Shown here one piece after another: positions 17,080-25,424 of a DNA stretch of 25,730 bases. The position numbers and the translations under genes were made by a program. Position 1 is the first letter of the stretch. Each line of letters starts with the position of its first letter. This stretch comes from Isotricha intestinalis (lineage: Eukaryota; Ciliophora; Litostomatea; Vestibuliferida; Isotrichidae): contig JAJJLU010000638.1 of NCBI GenBank assembly GCA_023807065.1, positions 1 to 25,730 on the forward strand, read 5' to 3'. The notes under the pieces were generated by a model. That model was given only the letters and a program-made list of their open reading frames with translations. It was not told where the DNA came from and made no database searches.

Positions 17080-18858
17080 ATGAATTTAAATCCTAATTAT
17101 TATTCTTCAACAACTGGAAATTTTATTAAAGACACAAGATATAATAATTCTGAAAATTTAAATCTTGATTTATATAACACAACTCAAAATTTTCATGATT
17201 ATCATAAAAATATTCAATCAACATCTTCAAGTCTTATATCAGGAAATACAACATCTTATGAAATAACTGATAAAAACACTTTCCATAATCCTTTTATTAG
17301 AAACAATAATGAGAATCTTTCTTTTGAAAGAAGATATCAAATTATTGAAGAAATAAAAAATGAATATTTAAATAAAGAACCTAATTATATCATTCAAAAA
17401 GATATTATTAGAAATGATTATAAATCAAGTAATCCTATTATTATAAATAATAAAATTAATCAAGATGAAAATGATGAATTGGTTCATTTAACTTCTAAAA
17501 AATTTACTAATTATGATAAAAATAATCAAGAAGATGAAAAACAAGAAATAATTACAAATAATATTATAGAAAGTAATAATGATAATCCAAATAATAATTA
17601 TAATAATAATTATATTCAGAATTTTAATAATGAGAATCATATGAATTATAATAATTCTATTAATGAGAACCAAATGAATTATAATAATAATATTAATGAG
17701 AACCAAATGAATTATAATAATAATAATATTCATAATGAAAATCAAATGAATTATAATTTAAATCAAAATAATATTAGAAAAGAGAATATAAATAAACCTT
17801 TAAAAGATAAAAATGTTACTTCACAATTTAAAGTAATTTTTCCAAAGGAAAAAAAAGGATTGGATGAATTAAATGATGTTACTGAAGAAAGAACAGAAAA
17901 TTATATTTCAATGGAAAATGAAATTAATAAAATTACAGAATCAATGGAAAAGGAAAATAATAATAAAAATAATATAAAAAAAGAAAAAAATAAAAATGGA
18001 AAAAAAAGATCAAAAAGTAAATTAAAAAAAAAAAAATATTTTGATTCAACTAAAATAAATAATACTGATAAAATAGTTCCTTCATATAAATATTTTTCAA
18101 CTTTAGATGAATTAAATGATTATTCAAATGAAGAAAAAATTGAAAAATTATTTGAAAATAATTTAAATTTATATCAAGAATTAACAGAAGCAAGAAATAA
18201 AATAGAAATATTAAATGAAGAATTAAGAAGAAAAAATGGAGAAAGTGAAGATAAATTTAGAGGTTATTTACTTGATGAAAATAATAAATTAATGAATAAA
18301 AATAAAGAAAATGAAAAAATAATTGATTATCTTTTAAGAAAGTTAAATATGAGAAAAAAACCAAAAAAAATAAATCATTCATATAAGACATTATATCATT
18401 ATGATGATATAAAAAAAGAAGTGAGACGTGAAGGAAGAAGTAATTCTGGAAAAAAAAATAATATTAATTCAAATATTATTTATGATTATAATACTTCATT
18501 AATGAAAAGTAATAATTTAAATAATTTATCAAGTTCAAATTTTAATAGTAGTAATTATCAAAAAAAGAAAAAATCTAAATTAACATCGCCTAAAAGAGTT
18601 AAAAGTAAAAAAAAAGAATTATCACTTGATGATTTAAATAATGAAAATGATATTTTGGAAATTAGAAAAAAGAAAAGACCAAAAACTTCAAAACATTTAA
18701 AAAGTCCTAATAATAAAAATAGAAATATTACTGATTTTTATGATTATTATGGTTCTAAAGGAGTTGATAGAACAAAAACTTGTTTTGCTTGTTTATTTGG
18801 GAATAGCAATTATACAAAAGGTTATAGTCCAATTGCATGTTCTCCTAATTATAAGTAA
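17080..18858 (+). CDS. Asn-rich coiled-coil protein, function unknown
   Basis: A 592-residue protein. Residues about 1-110 are Ser/Thr/Asn-rich. About 185-225 holds four imperfect 11-13-residue repeats of the type NENQMNYNNNI, encoded by 33-39-bp DNA repeats at 17620-17760. A conserved-looking block at about 328-430 (PSYKYFSTLDELNDYSNEEK onward, LYQELTEARNKIEILNEELR, DENNKLMNKNKENEKIIDYL) is a coiled coil. Basic Ser/Lys-rich stretches follow. The end, DRTKTCFACLFGNSNYTKGY followed by SPIACSPNYK, is distinctive: it is rich in Cys and aromatic residues. No enzyme motif is seen. A cytoskeletal or scaffold role is possible but not shown. The stop is TAA. It is convergent with the amylase gene 92 bp away. 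Confidence 0.75.
   Translation: MNLNPNYYSSTTGNFIKDTRYNNSENLNLDLYNTTQNFHDYHKNIQSTSSSLISGNTTSYEITDKNTFHNPFIRNNNENLSFERRYQIIEEIKNEYLNKEPNYIIQKDIIRNDYKSSNPIIINNKINQDENDELVHLTSKKFTNYDKNNQEDEKQEIITNNIIESNNDNPNNNYNNNYIQNFNNENHMNYNNSINENQMNYNNNINENQMNYNNNNIHNENQMNYNLNQNNIRKENINKPLKDKNVTSQFKVIFPKEKKGLDELNDVTEERTENYISMENEINKITESMEKENNNKNNIKKEKNKNGKKRSKSKLKKKKYFDSTKINNTDKIVPSYKYFSTLDELNDYSNEEKIEKLFENNLNLYQELTEARNKIEILNEELRRKNGESEDKFRGYLLDENNKLMNKNKENEKIIDYLLRKLNMRKKPKKINHSYKTLYHYDDIKKEVRREGRSNSGKKNNINSNIIYDYNTSLMKSNNLNNLSSSNFNSSNYQKKKKSKLTSPKRVKSKKKELSLDDLNNENDILEIRKKKRPKTSKHLKSPNNKNRNITDFYDYYGSKGVDRTKTCFACLFGNSNYTKGYSPIACSPNYK
17620..17760 (+). repeat. In-frame 33-39 bp tandem repeat (NENQMNYNNN)
   Basis: Four imperfect units, each with AATGAGAACCAAATGAATTA-type cores followed by variable AAT runs, inside the Asn-rich gene. 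Unit length varies by whole codons through the AAT tract, consistent with replication slippage under frame selection. Confidence 0.7.
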
Positions 18859-18950
18859 ATAAAATTAAGTTATTAATAAAAAAATCCTTTTTTTGTTTAA
18901 AAAAAAAACTTTAAAAATTTAAAAAAATAAAAAAATAAATTATAAAACAA

Positions 18951-20300
18951 TTACATTTTAACATAAACTTTAGGATCTTCTCCCATATTAATTTGAATTT
19001 CATTATTTTCAACATAAACACAATCATAAGTATTTAAAGCATCACAAAGTTTACTTCCATTACTAAATCCATGAAAAGTGATTTTTCTACTACAACTTTC
19101 TCCTCTAGTAACACAGACAAGAACATCTCCTCTAGTAAAAGCATAAAAAACATCATCAGAATATCTTTGAACAAAAGGCTTTTCCCAAATTTTTTTCTCT
19201 TTCCTAACTTTATTAGCAGCACCAAGAGCTTTATACATATCAATATTAGTATCAAAATTATGCCATAATACTTCTCTATTATAAGGATCACTTCCTCCTC
19301 CAAAATATTGTTCACCTCCATAATAAACAAATGGAATTCCTTCAAAAAAAATAGAAAATATTAAAGCATTTTTAAACTTTTTTCTTGAATTACACATATT
19401 TATAAATCTTGCATTATCATGATTTTCAACAAAAGTTCCTATATATTCAGGATGAGGATATTTATTTCTCATATTATAAAGGTAATTTTCTATATTTCTC
19501 ATATCACCACAAAATGAGTTTTTAATTTGATAATATAAAGGATAATTAAAAACAGAATCCATATGATTTTGATATTGAGCTACATAATCTATATTTCCAT
19601 TAAACACTTCTCCTATTTGAAAAACTCCAGCAGCTTTTGTAAATTCAGTCCAAAACCATTTTGGAACTTCAGGAACAGTATCAATTCTAATACCATCTAA
19701 ATCAAATTTTAATATTATATCATGTATCCATTCAATTAATTTATTTTTAACATATGGATGTTCTTGTTTTAAATCAGGTAAACCACTTAATCTACAATTT
19801 TCAACTTGCCATTGATTATTCCAATCATAAATTTCACAATCATCATGATAATATTCTTTTTTATTAAAAGGAGTAATTCTACTAAAATCATTACCAACAG
19901 GACCAACGTGATTAGCAACAACATCAAGCATAACCCATATATCTCTTTTATGACATTCTTTAATTAAATTAATTAAATCAAATTCAGTTCCAAAGTGATT
20001 ATTAAATTTATATAAATTTGTTAAATGATATCCGTGATAAGAATCTTGAGTATTTTCTATTATTGGTGATATCCATATTGCATCAAATCCCATACCTTGT
20101 ATATAATCTAAATTTTTTATTATTCCTTTATACGTTCCTCCACAATATTTTGATAAGTCACAATTCACTCTTGAGGAATCATCGTTTGAAAAACGATCTG
20201 TTATTATTTGATATACTGCACGTGTTCTCCATTCTTCTTTTGTGTGTCCGGATTCTATTATAGAGGGTAAAAAAATAATTAGAAGAAGATTTATTTTCAT
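18951..20300 (-). CDS. Secreted GH13 alpha-amylase (fungal/protist type)
   Basis: A 449-residue enzyme. A signal peptide covers residues 1-18 (MKINLLLIIFLPSIIESG). The mature part begins EEWRTRAVYQIITDRFSNDD, then KYCGGTYKGIIKNLDYIQGM, as in Taka-amylase-like enzymes. The GH13 regions are intact: DVVANHVG (about 126-133), DGIRIDT with nucleophile Asp207, GEVFNG with acid/base Glu231, and FVENHDNARF with Asp295. Cys pairs suit an extracellular or lysosomal/digestive-vacuole enzyme. It hydrolyses internal alpha-1,4 bonds of starch and glycogen. Length matches a catalytic barrel plus the C-terminal beta domain; there is no starch-binding module. The start is the ATG at 20300 and the stop is TAA. 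In a rumen-type ciliate this would digest engulfed starch granules. Identity is firm; cell location is inferred. Confidence 0.93.
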   Translation of the reverse strand: MKINLLLIIFLPSIIESGHTKEEWRTRAVYQIITDRFSNDDSSRVNCDLSKYCGGTYKGIIKNLDYIQGMGFDAIWISPIIENTQDSYHGYHLTNLYKFNNHFGTEFDLINLIKECHKRDIWVMLDVVANHVGPVGNDFSRITPFNKKEYYHDDCEIYDWNNQWQVENCRLSGLPDLKQEHPYVKNKLIEWIHDIILKFDLDGIRIDTVPEVPKWFWTEFTKAAGVFQIGEVFNGNIDYVAQYQNHMDSVFNYPLYYQIKNSFCGDMRNIENYLYNMRNKYPHPEYIGTFVENHDNARFINMCNSRKKFKNALIFSIFFEGIPFVYYGGEQYFGGGSDPYNREVLWHNFDTNIDMYKALGAANKVRKEKKIWEKPFVQRYSDDVFYAFTRGDVLVCVTRGESCSRKITFHGFSNGSKLCDALNTYDCVYVENNEIQINMGEDPKVYVKM

Positions 20301-20593
20301 TTTTTAAAATTTCTCTTTTATTTATTTTTTTTTATTCTTTTTTTTATTAGGTTTTATCAGAATTATTTAATTTTTTTTTAATTTTTTTTTTTCTTTTACA
20401 ATTTTTTTAATAAGTTTTTTAAATAAAAAGAAAAAATATATTGTTTTATATCATTATATATTTATTTAAGTTTTGTTTATTTTATATTTCATATATTGTC
20501 AATTTAAAATATCTATCTAATAAACTCTAAATTAAGTTAATAATTTTAAATATATTATAAACTTTTCGTATAAAATACACAAATGTTTTTAAA

Positions 20594-21511
20594 TTAACAC
20601 TCATTAATCCACAAATTAATACCATTAAAAAATTCTTGATTTTCATCATTAAAGTAATTAATTTCATTAAAATAAAATAATTCATTATTATTATTACTCT
20701 CAGTTATTTCATGAACTTTACTAATAAAATTATTTACATTACTACCATTTAAAAAATTTTCGTTGTCTTTAGAGGAATCTAAATTATTATTGTTCGAATA
20801 ATTTATTTTCTCATTAATATTATTATCATACTTTAAACTATTATTATTTTCAACACTTTCATTTTTAAAATGTTTCTTGAAATGAATATTTAAATTACTT
20901 TTATCTCTAAATCTCCTTTCACAATTTGGATAATCACATTTAAAAGGTTTTTCTCCTGAATGAATCATTAAATGTATTTTTAATCTATTTTTCCTATTAA
21001 AAGAAGAATTACAAATAGAACATTTAAATGGTCTATAATTTAAATGTTTATTTATATGATCATTTAATTGTCCTTTTGTTTTAAAAGCAAAAGTACAATT
21101 TTGAAAATTACACTTAAATGGTCTTTCTCCAGTATGAATTCTAATATGAGATTTTAAATTTCCTTTTTCATTAAATCTTTTTTTACAATATAAACATTCA
21201 TATGGTTTTTCACCTGTCTAAAAATATATATTTTAAATAATTATATTTTTACATGTGTTCTTATATGAATTTCATATCTTGTAACTGTTGAATAGTTTTT
21301 AATACAATATGGACATTTATATAATCTATTTTTTAAATTTTCTGTTTCTAGTTTAAATTGAATTTTATCACATTTATGGTCAACATTGAATATTTTTAAT
21401 TTGAATGTATAATTTTTAACTATTGTTTATATTATTTTATTTACCTATATTTTGAGGAGAAGAATTATTTGTTTTTATTAAATTTTTATAAGATTCACTT
21501 AATTTATCCAT
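20594..21511 (-). CDS. Five-finger C2H2 zinc-finger protein, three exons
   Basis: Reading three exons, 21445-21511, 21253-21419 and 20594-21217, gives 285 residues from ATG 21509-21511 (MDKLSESYKN) to TAA. Five C2H2 fingers run in tandem: YKCPYCIKNYS...HIRTH, YECLYCKKRF...HIRIH, FKCNFQNCTF...HINKH, FKCSICNSSF...HLMIH and FKCDYPNCERRF...HFKKH, joined by TGEKPY, TGERPF, NYRPF and SGEKPF linkers. Longer C-x4-C spacing in fingers 3 and 5 recalls TFIIIA/Zic-like fingers. A Ser/Asn/Glu-rich tail follows. Such proteins bind DNA (or 5S RNA for TFIIIA) in the nucleus. Introns of 35 and 25 nt were placed because each has GT-AG ends and each restores the frame exactly, the second between H and TGEKP of a linker. 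The last ORF piece alone would miss three fingers. Confidence 0.88.
21218..21252 (-). other. 35-nt intron in the C2H2 gene
   Basis: On the minus strand it runs GTAAAAATAT to ATATTTTTAG. It interrupts a canonical finger linker between HIRTH and TGEKPYEC in phase 0. Without removal the frame is broken. The surrounding finger pattern makes this call strong. Confidence 0.9.
21420..21444 (-). other. 25-nt intron in the C2H2 gene
   Basis: On the minus strand it runs GTAAATAAAA to AAACAATAG. It contains an in-frame TAA and TAG-type ends. Removal joins SPQNI to a frame that leads directly into the first zinc finger (phase 1). At 25 nt it is as short as the shortest spliceosomal introns known in ciliates. 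Confidence 0.8.
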
Positions 21512-21700
21512 TTTTTTTATATAATATATATATTTTTATTTAAGGTTTGACACAAAGAAAGGAAAAAATTTATTTTTAAAAGTATTTTTTATTAAATATA
21601 TTTAACTAAATAATATTTAAATAATAAATACATATAAATATTTATTTAAATTTTACTATATTTTTTATCATTTATTTAATTAATTAAATTTTATAACTTA

Positions 21701-22465
21701 ATGTCAGATCAACCTACAGAAAATCCTCCTCAAGATGAAGTAAAGGAAGAAAAGAAAGAAGAAGCTCAAGAAGAAAAAAAAGAAGAAACTCAAGAAGAAA
21801 AAAAAGAAGAAACTCAAGAAGAAAAAAAAGAAGAAACTCAAGGAGAAAAAAAAGAAGAAGCTCAAGGAGAAAAAAAAGAAGAAACTCAAGGAGAAAAAAA
21901 AGAAGAAGCTCAAGAAGAAAAAAAAGAAGAAACTCAAGGAGAAAAAAAAGAAGGTGAAGAAGAAAAAAAAGAAGGAGAAGGAGAAAAAAAAGAAGGTGAA
22001 GAAGATAAAAAAGAAGGAGAAGAAGATAAAAAAGAAGGTGAAGAAGAAAATAAAGAAGGTGAAGAAGAAAATAAAGAAGGTGAAGGAGAAAAAAAAGAAG
22101 AAATATTAAATATGGAAGAAGAAATAATAAATGCAGATGAAGAAAAATTAGAAAATGAGGAAGAAGATAAATTTGAAGATAAATTATATGAATATAATGG
22201 AAAACAAGTGAGACCGAATTTATTAAAATTTGATGTTACTAATAAAATAAAAAAAAGAGCTTTTGAATTAGGATTTGAAAGTTTAAAAAAATATACATCT
22301 GAAAAAGAAATGTCAGATTATATTAAAGAAAGATTAGATGATGAATTTCAACCTGAGTGGCAATGTGTTATTGGGAAAGATTTTTCAGTGGCTTTTTCTT
22401 TTGAAGTTGAAAATTTTATTTTTTTTCAAATTGAAGATTGTTATTTCTTGTTTTATAAACTTTAA
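21701..22465 (+). CDS. LC8-type dynein light chain domain with long Glu/Lys repeat extension
   Basis: A 254-residue protein. Residues about 10-150 are an acidic/basic repeat, first EEKKEETQ-type octapeptides (about eight copies), then EGEEEKK and EGEEDKK units. Residues about 174-254 match dynein light chain LC8: FDVTNKIKKRAFELGFESLK, YIKERLDDEFQPEWQCVIG, KDFSVAFSFEVENFIFFQIE and YFLFYKL, in line with the family's EYIKKEFDKKYxPTWHCIVG and the final beta strands. LC8-like chains dimerise and hold dynein intermediate chains or other cargo together, in axonemes and in the cytoplasm. Family members are usually near 90 residues, so the extension is unusual. The start is the ATG at 21701 and the stop is TAA. 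Divergent from the C2H2 gene across 189 bp. Confidence 0.85.
   Translation: MSDQPTENPPQDEVKEEKKEEAQEEKKEETQEEKKEETQEEKKEETQGEKKEEAQGEKKEETQGEKKEEAQEEKKEETQGEKKEGEEEKKEGEGEKKEGEEDKKEGEEDKKEGEEENKEGEEENKEGEGEKKEEILNMEEEIINADEEKLENEEEDKFEDKLYEYNGKQVRPNLLKFDVTNKIKKRAFELGFESLKKYTSEKEMSDYIKERLDDEFQPEWQCVIGKDFSVAFSFEVENFIFFQIEDCYFLFYKL
21760..22100 (+). repeat. Coding 24-bp/21-bp tandem repeat
   Basis: About eight 24-bp units (GAAGAAAAAAAAGAAGAAAC-type) switch near 21945 to related units with GGT or GGA codons. All indels keep frame. The array encodes the Glu/Lys/Gln extension of the dynein light chain. Each unit has an A8 run, so copy number and frame are vulnerable to replication and assembly errors. 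Confidence 0.85.
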
Positions 22466-23102
22466 AAAAAAAAATAAAATAATTTTTAAAATGTTTTAAT
22501 ATGTTTTTAAATACTTTTTAATTTATATTATTATTGACACTTATACTTATTTTTTTTATTTCTTTCAAGATGAGACTTTTATATATGATTCAATTATAAA
22601 GAAAAAATTTAAATATTAATCAATAATTTATTTAAATTTAAAATTAATATTTTCCATCATTTTATCTTTTTCTTCAATCAATTCCTATCTTTATGTGTTA
22701 ATAAATATTTAAATAAAAAATAAATTAGATGTTGTTACTAAATTATTTAATTTCTTTTATTATGAGAAATATTTCTTTCAGGAAAATTATTATTTATTTT
22801 TCATTTTATTATGGAATTTTTGGTATAAATGATATTAATTTTTGTTCTTATTTTAAATCATAATTTTGTATATTTTCAATTCTTTCACAATTAATATTTC
22901 TTTTTTTAAATGAAAGTTCATTTATTATTGTTTTTTATCTATATTTTATGTTTTAAAAATTTGAATTTTTTATTATTTGAATAATAAGATTTTTCAATGA
23001 TTTAAATTAAATTTTCGTTTTTCATATTTGAAAAAAAAAAATAGAATAAAAATTTTTTATCATTTAAAATAAAGAAATAAATTTAAATTAAAAATTAAGA
23101 AA
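22466..23102. other. Intergenic region, nothing recognised
   Basis: About 640 bases between two plus-strand genes. It is AT-rich with no convincing coding stretch, repeat or RNA gene. It must contain the 3' flank of the dynein light chain gene and the promoter of the coiled-coil gene. Confidence 0.5.
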
Positions 23103-25010
23103 ATGAGTAAACCAAATCAATTAAATCCTTTAAATTTAAAAGGAAAATCTCAAACTTATTCAGATTTTCACTCATTAAATTTATCACCTGCAGAATCTGA
23201 TAAATTTACAATTAATTATGAAAGAACAAAAGAAGAACTTTTAAAACTTAAAACCGAAGTTAAAACAAAAGGACAAGAATTACTTCATTTAAAAATTGAA
23301 ACTGCAGAAAGAGAAAATGAATTATATGATAATTTACGTGCAGTTGAAAGAATAATTAATATTTGTGATAATTCAATACAAAAAGAAATTAATTCATTCT
23401 TTGAAAAAAAGAATTTAAATGAAAATAAAAATAAAGAAAAAGAAAAAGAAAAAACTAAAAATAAAAATAAAGAAGAAGAAATTAATAATTTAGAAAATAA
23501 AAATGAAGAAGCATTAAGTAATTCCCTTACAAATTTAGATAAAGAAAAAATAGAAGAAATAATAGAAAACTCAAATAATAATAAAGAAAATAAAAAAAAA
23601 GGAAAAAACAAAAAAAGAACACTTTCAATTGGAAGAAATATAAAATCAAATAAATTAGCAAATTTATTAATTAAAAGGAATTTTGTTTTAGTAAAACAAA
23701 ATGAAAAAAAAGAAAATGAAATGGAAAAAATTCAAAGCGATCAAAAAGTAGAAAAATATTCAAAAATGAATGAAGCAAATGAAAAACATATAATAAGATT
23801 AAATGATTTAAAACAAGCTTATGAATATTTTTCAAAGAAATATGAAGAAAATCAAAATAGAATATATAAATTAACTTCTGAAAATGCTCATTTTAAAAAT
23901 CAAATCAAAAAAGTTAAATTACAATATGAATCATATAAATTGAAAAATAATCAAATTTCTCTTTATAATTCTAATTATGAAAATATGTTTAAAAAAGGAA
24001 ATGAAACTTTAAAACAATTAAACTCAAAAAAAAAACCAAATAAAGAAGATTTAGAAAAAGAAATTGATAAATTATGTAATCAAAATATGGATTATGAAGA
24101 TAAAATAGAAAATAAAAGTAGACAAATTCTTATTGTTGAAAATAATATAAATAATTTACAAAAAAAAATCGATGATTTAGAAAAAGATTTACAAAGTAAA
24201 AAAGAAGAAAATAAAAATGAAAAAAATGATAATATAAAAAATAATGAAGATATAAGTAAATTAAATAAAAAAATGATTAAACAAACTTCAGATTTAAAAA
24301 ATATGATTAAAAAATTAGAAAAGCAATTAAGAGATGAACAAAATAAAACTATTAAATCTGAAAGTAATTTAGAAAAGGAAAAATCACAAAATTTAGCTTT
24401 GAATGAAATTTTAAATGAAGAAAAAGAAAAAAATTCAAAATATATTGATATTATTAAAGATTATGAAATTGAAATTAAAAAATTAGAAGATGAATTAAAT
24501 CAATTAATTGATAAAAAAAATCAAGAAAATGCTAATTTATTTTTTGCTACTGGTGTTGATGTTAAAGGAAAAAAAAATAATTATAATAATGATGATATTA
24601 GAATTGATGAAGAAGATGAAGATGTTTATCATAATAGTAAATCTAATGATTTAGAATTAATTAATGAGCAATTAAAAGAAAAAGAAGAAGAAGAGGAAAT
24701 TAAAGAAGAAGAAAAAGTAAATGAAATTAAAGATGAAAAAAAAGAAAACGAAATCAAAGAAGAAGAAAAAGTAGAAGAAATTAAAGATGAAAAAAAAGAA
24801 GAAGAAATCAAAGAAGAAGAAAAAAAGGATGAAATTAAAGAAGAAAAAAAAGAAGAAAAAAAAGAAGAAGAAAATAAAGATGAAATTAAAGAAGAAGAAA
24901 TTAAAGATGAAATTAAAGAAGAAAAAAAAGAAGAAGAAATTAAAGATGAAATTAAAGAAGAAAAAAAAGAAGAAGAAATTAAAGATGAAATTAAAGAAGA
25001 AAGAAATTAA
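23103..25010 (+). CDS. Long coiled-coil protein, function unknown (3' end frameshifted)
   Basis: An open frame of 635 residues. The N-terminus (about 20-105) has a compact, conserved-looking block: SPAESDKFTINYERTKEELL, then LKIETAERENELYDNLRAVE and IINICDNSIQKEINSFFEKK. Residues about 105-190 are Lys/Asn/Glu-rich; about 210-490 form a long heptad coiled coil; about 515-635 is an EIKDEIKEEKKEE-type repeat. The frame ends at TAA 25008-25010 inside that repeat, but coding character continues for 99 codons in another frame (25003-25302), so the intended protein is probably about 730 residues. No enzyme domain is seen; a structural or cytoskeletal role is possible only by analogy. Bases 23412-23590 recur inverted at 25558-25730. 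Confidence 0.72.
   Translation: MSKPNQLNPLNLKGKSQTYSDFHSLNLSPAESDKFTINYERTKEELLKLKTEVKTKGQELLHLKIETAERENELYDNLRAVERIINICDNSIQKEINSFFEKKNLNENKNKEKEKEKTKNKNKEEEINNLENKNEEALSNSLTNLDKEKIEEIIENSNNNKENKKKGKNKKRTLSIGRNIKSNKLANLLIKRNFVLVKQNEKKENEMEKIQSDQKVEKYSKMNEANEKHIIRLNDLKQAYEYFSKKYEENQNRIYKLTSENAHFKNQIKKVKLQYESYKLKNNQISLYNSNYENMFKKGNETLKQLNSKKKPNKEDLEKEIDKLCNQNMDYEDKIENKSRQILIVENNINNLQKKIDDLEKDLQSKKEENKNEKNDNIKNNEDISKLNKKMIKQTSDLKNMIKKLEKQLRDEQNKTIKSESNLEKEKSQNLALNEILNEEKEKNSKYIDIIKDYEIEIKKLEDELNQLIDKKNQENANLFFATGVDVKGKKNNYNNDDIRIDEEDEDVYHNSKSNDLELINEQLKEKEEEEEIKEEEKVNEIKDEKKENEIKEEEKVEEIKDEKKEEEIKEEEKKDEIKEEKKEEKKEEENKDEIKEEEIKDEIKEEKKEEEIKDEIKEEKKEEEIKDEIKEERN
23412..23590 (+). repeat. Left arm of inverted coding repeat
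   Basis: These 179 bases recur, reverse-complemented, at 25558-25730. The only differences are a 6-bp (Lys-Glu) indel in a GAAAAA run near 23440 and one synonymous A/C change (ATA versus ATC, near 23565). The arm encodes NLNENKNKEKEK up to IIENSNNNKE of the coiled-coil protein. Confidence 0.9.
24660..25010 (+). repeat. Coding tandem repeat, 39-bp unit at its 3' end
   Basis: Glu/Lys/Ile/Asp repeats. The last part has two complete 39-bp units encoding EIKDEIKEEKKEE and a third that loses 11 nt after its GAAGAA, putting the following sequence out of frame. The units contain A8 runs. Confidence 0.75.
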
Positions 25011-25302
25011 AGATGAAAAAAAAGAAGAAGAAAATATAAATGATTTTAAAGATAAATCAATATATATGGAAAGTGAAGAAAAAGAAGAATATATTCCAAA
25101 AACAAAAAAAGAAAAAAAAGAAGAAGAAGAAGAAGAAAAAGAAAGAATTAGTAATGATAATATTGAATTAATAAATAATAATTTAGAAGATGATAATGAA
25201 GAATTAGTAAATTATAAAGGAGAAGAAAATAATGAAAAACAAAAAGCTGATTCAGAATTTGATGTAACTGAATCCGTACCTAATATAACTAAAGAAAAGT
25301 GA
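25003..25302 (+). pseudogene. Displaced C-terminal tail of the coiled-coil gene (frameshifted)
   Basis: From GAA at 25003 a frame reads EIKDEKKEEENINDFKDKSI, passes YIPKTKKEKK and NIELINNNLEDDNEELVNYK, and ends SEFDVTESVPNITKEK with TGA at 25300-25302 followed at once by TAA. The residue mix is typical of real coding here and continues the same repeat, so this is the natural C-terminus of the gene at 23103. The simplest cause is an 11-nt loss within the 39-bp repeat, either real or from sequencing/assembly. A long open frame over the upstream part (from 24787) is only a shifted reading of the repeat. Confidence 0.7.
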
Positions 25303-25424
25303 TAATTTAGATTATTTTATTAATATTTTCATACTAATTAAAAATAAATATAAATAATAAAAATATTTTTTTAGTTATTAATGATATTTAAAAGTAAGAT
25401 AAAATATAAAATAATTAAATCATT

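Noticed and set aside
17488..17745. Ile-rich minus-strand frame opposite the NENQMNY repeat
   Set aside because: Complement of AAT/ATT repeats, low complexity.
19034..20263. Three frames overlapping the alpha-amylase on both strands
   Set aside because: The amylase has all catalytic motifs in one frame; the others are shadows.
21704..21937. Phe/Ser repeat protein on the minus strand opposite the dynein light chain repeat
   Set aside because: Direct complement of the 24-bp GAA/AAA repeat, a shadow.
24787..25002. Upstream part of the plus-strand frame over the coiled-coil repeat (poly-Lys/Met)
   Set aside because: A shifted reading of the repeat. Only its downstream part (25003-25302) looks like true coding and is listed as the displaced tail.
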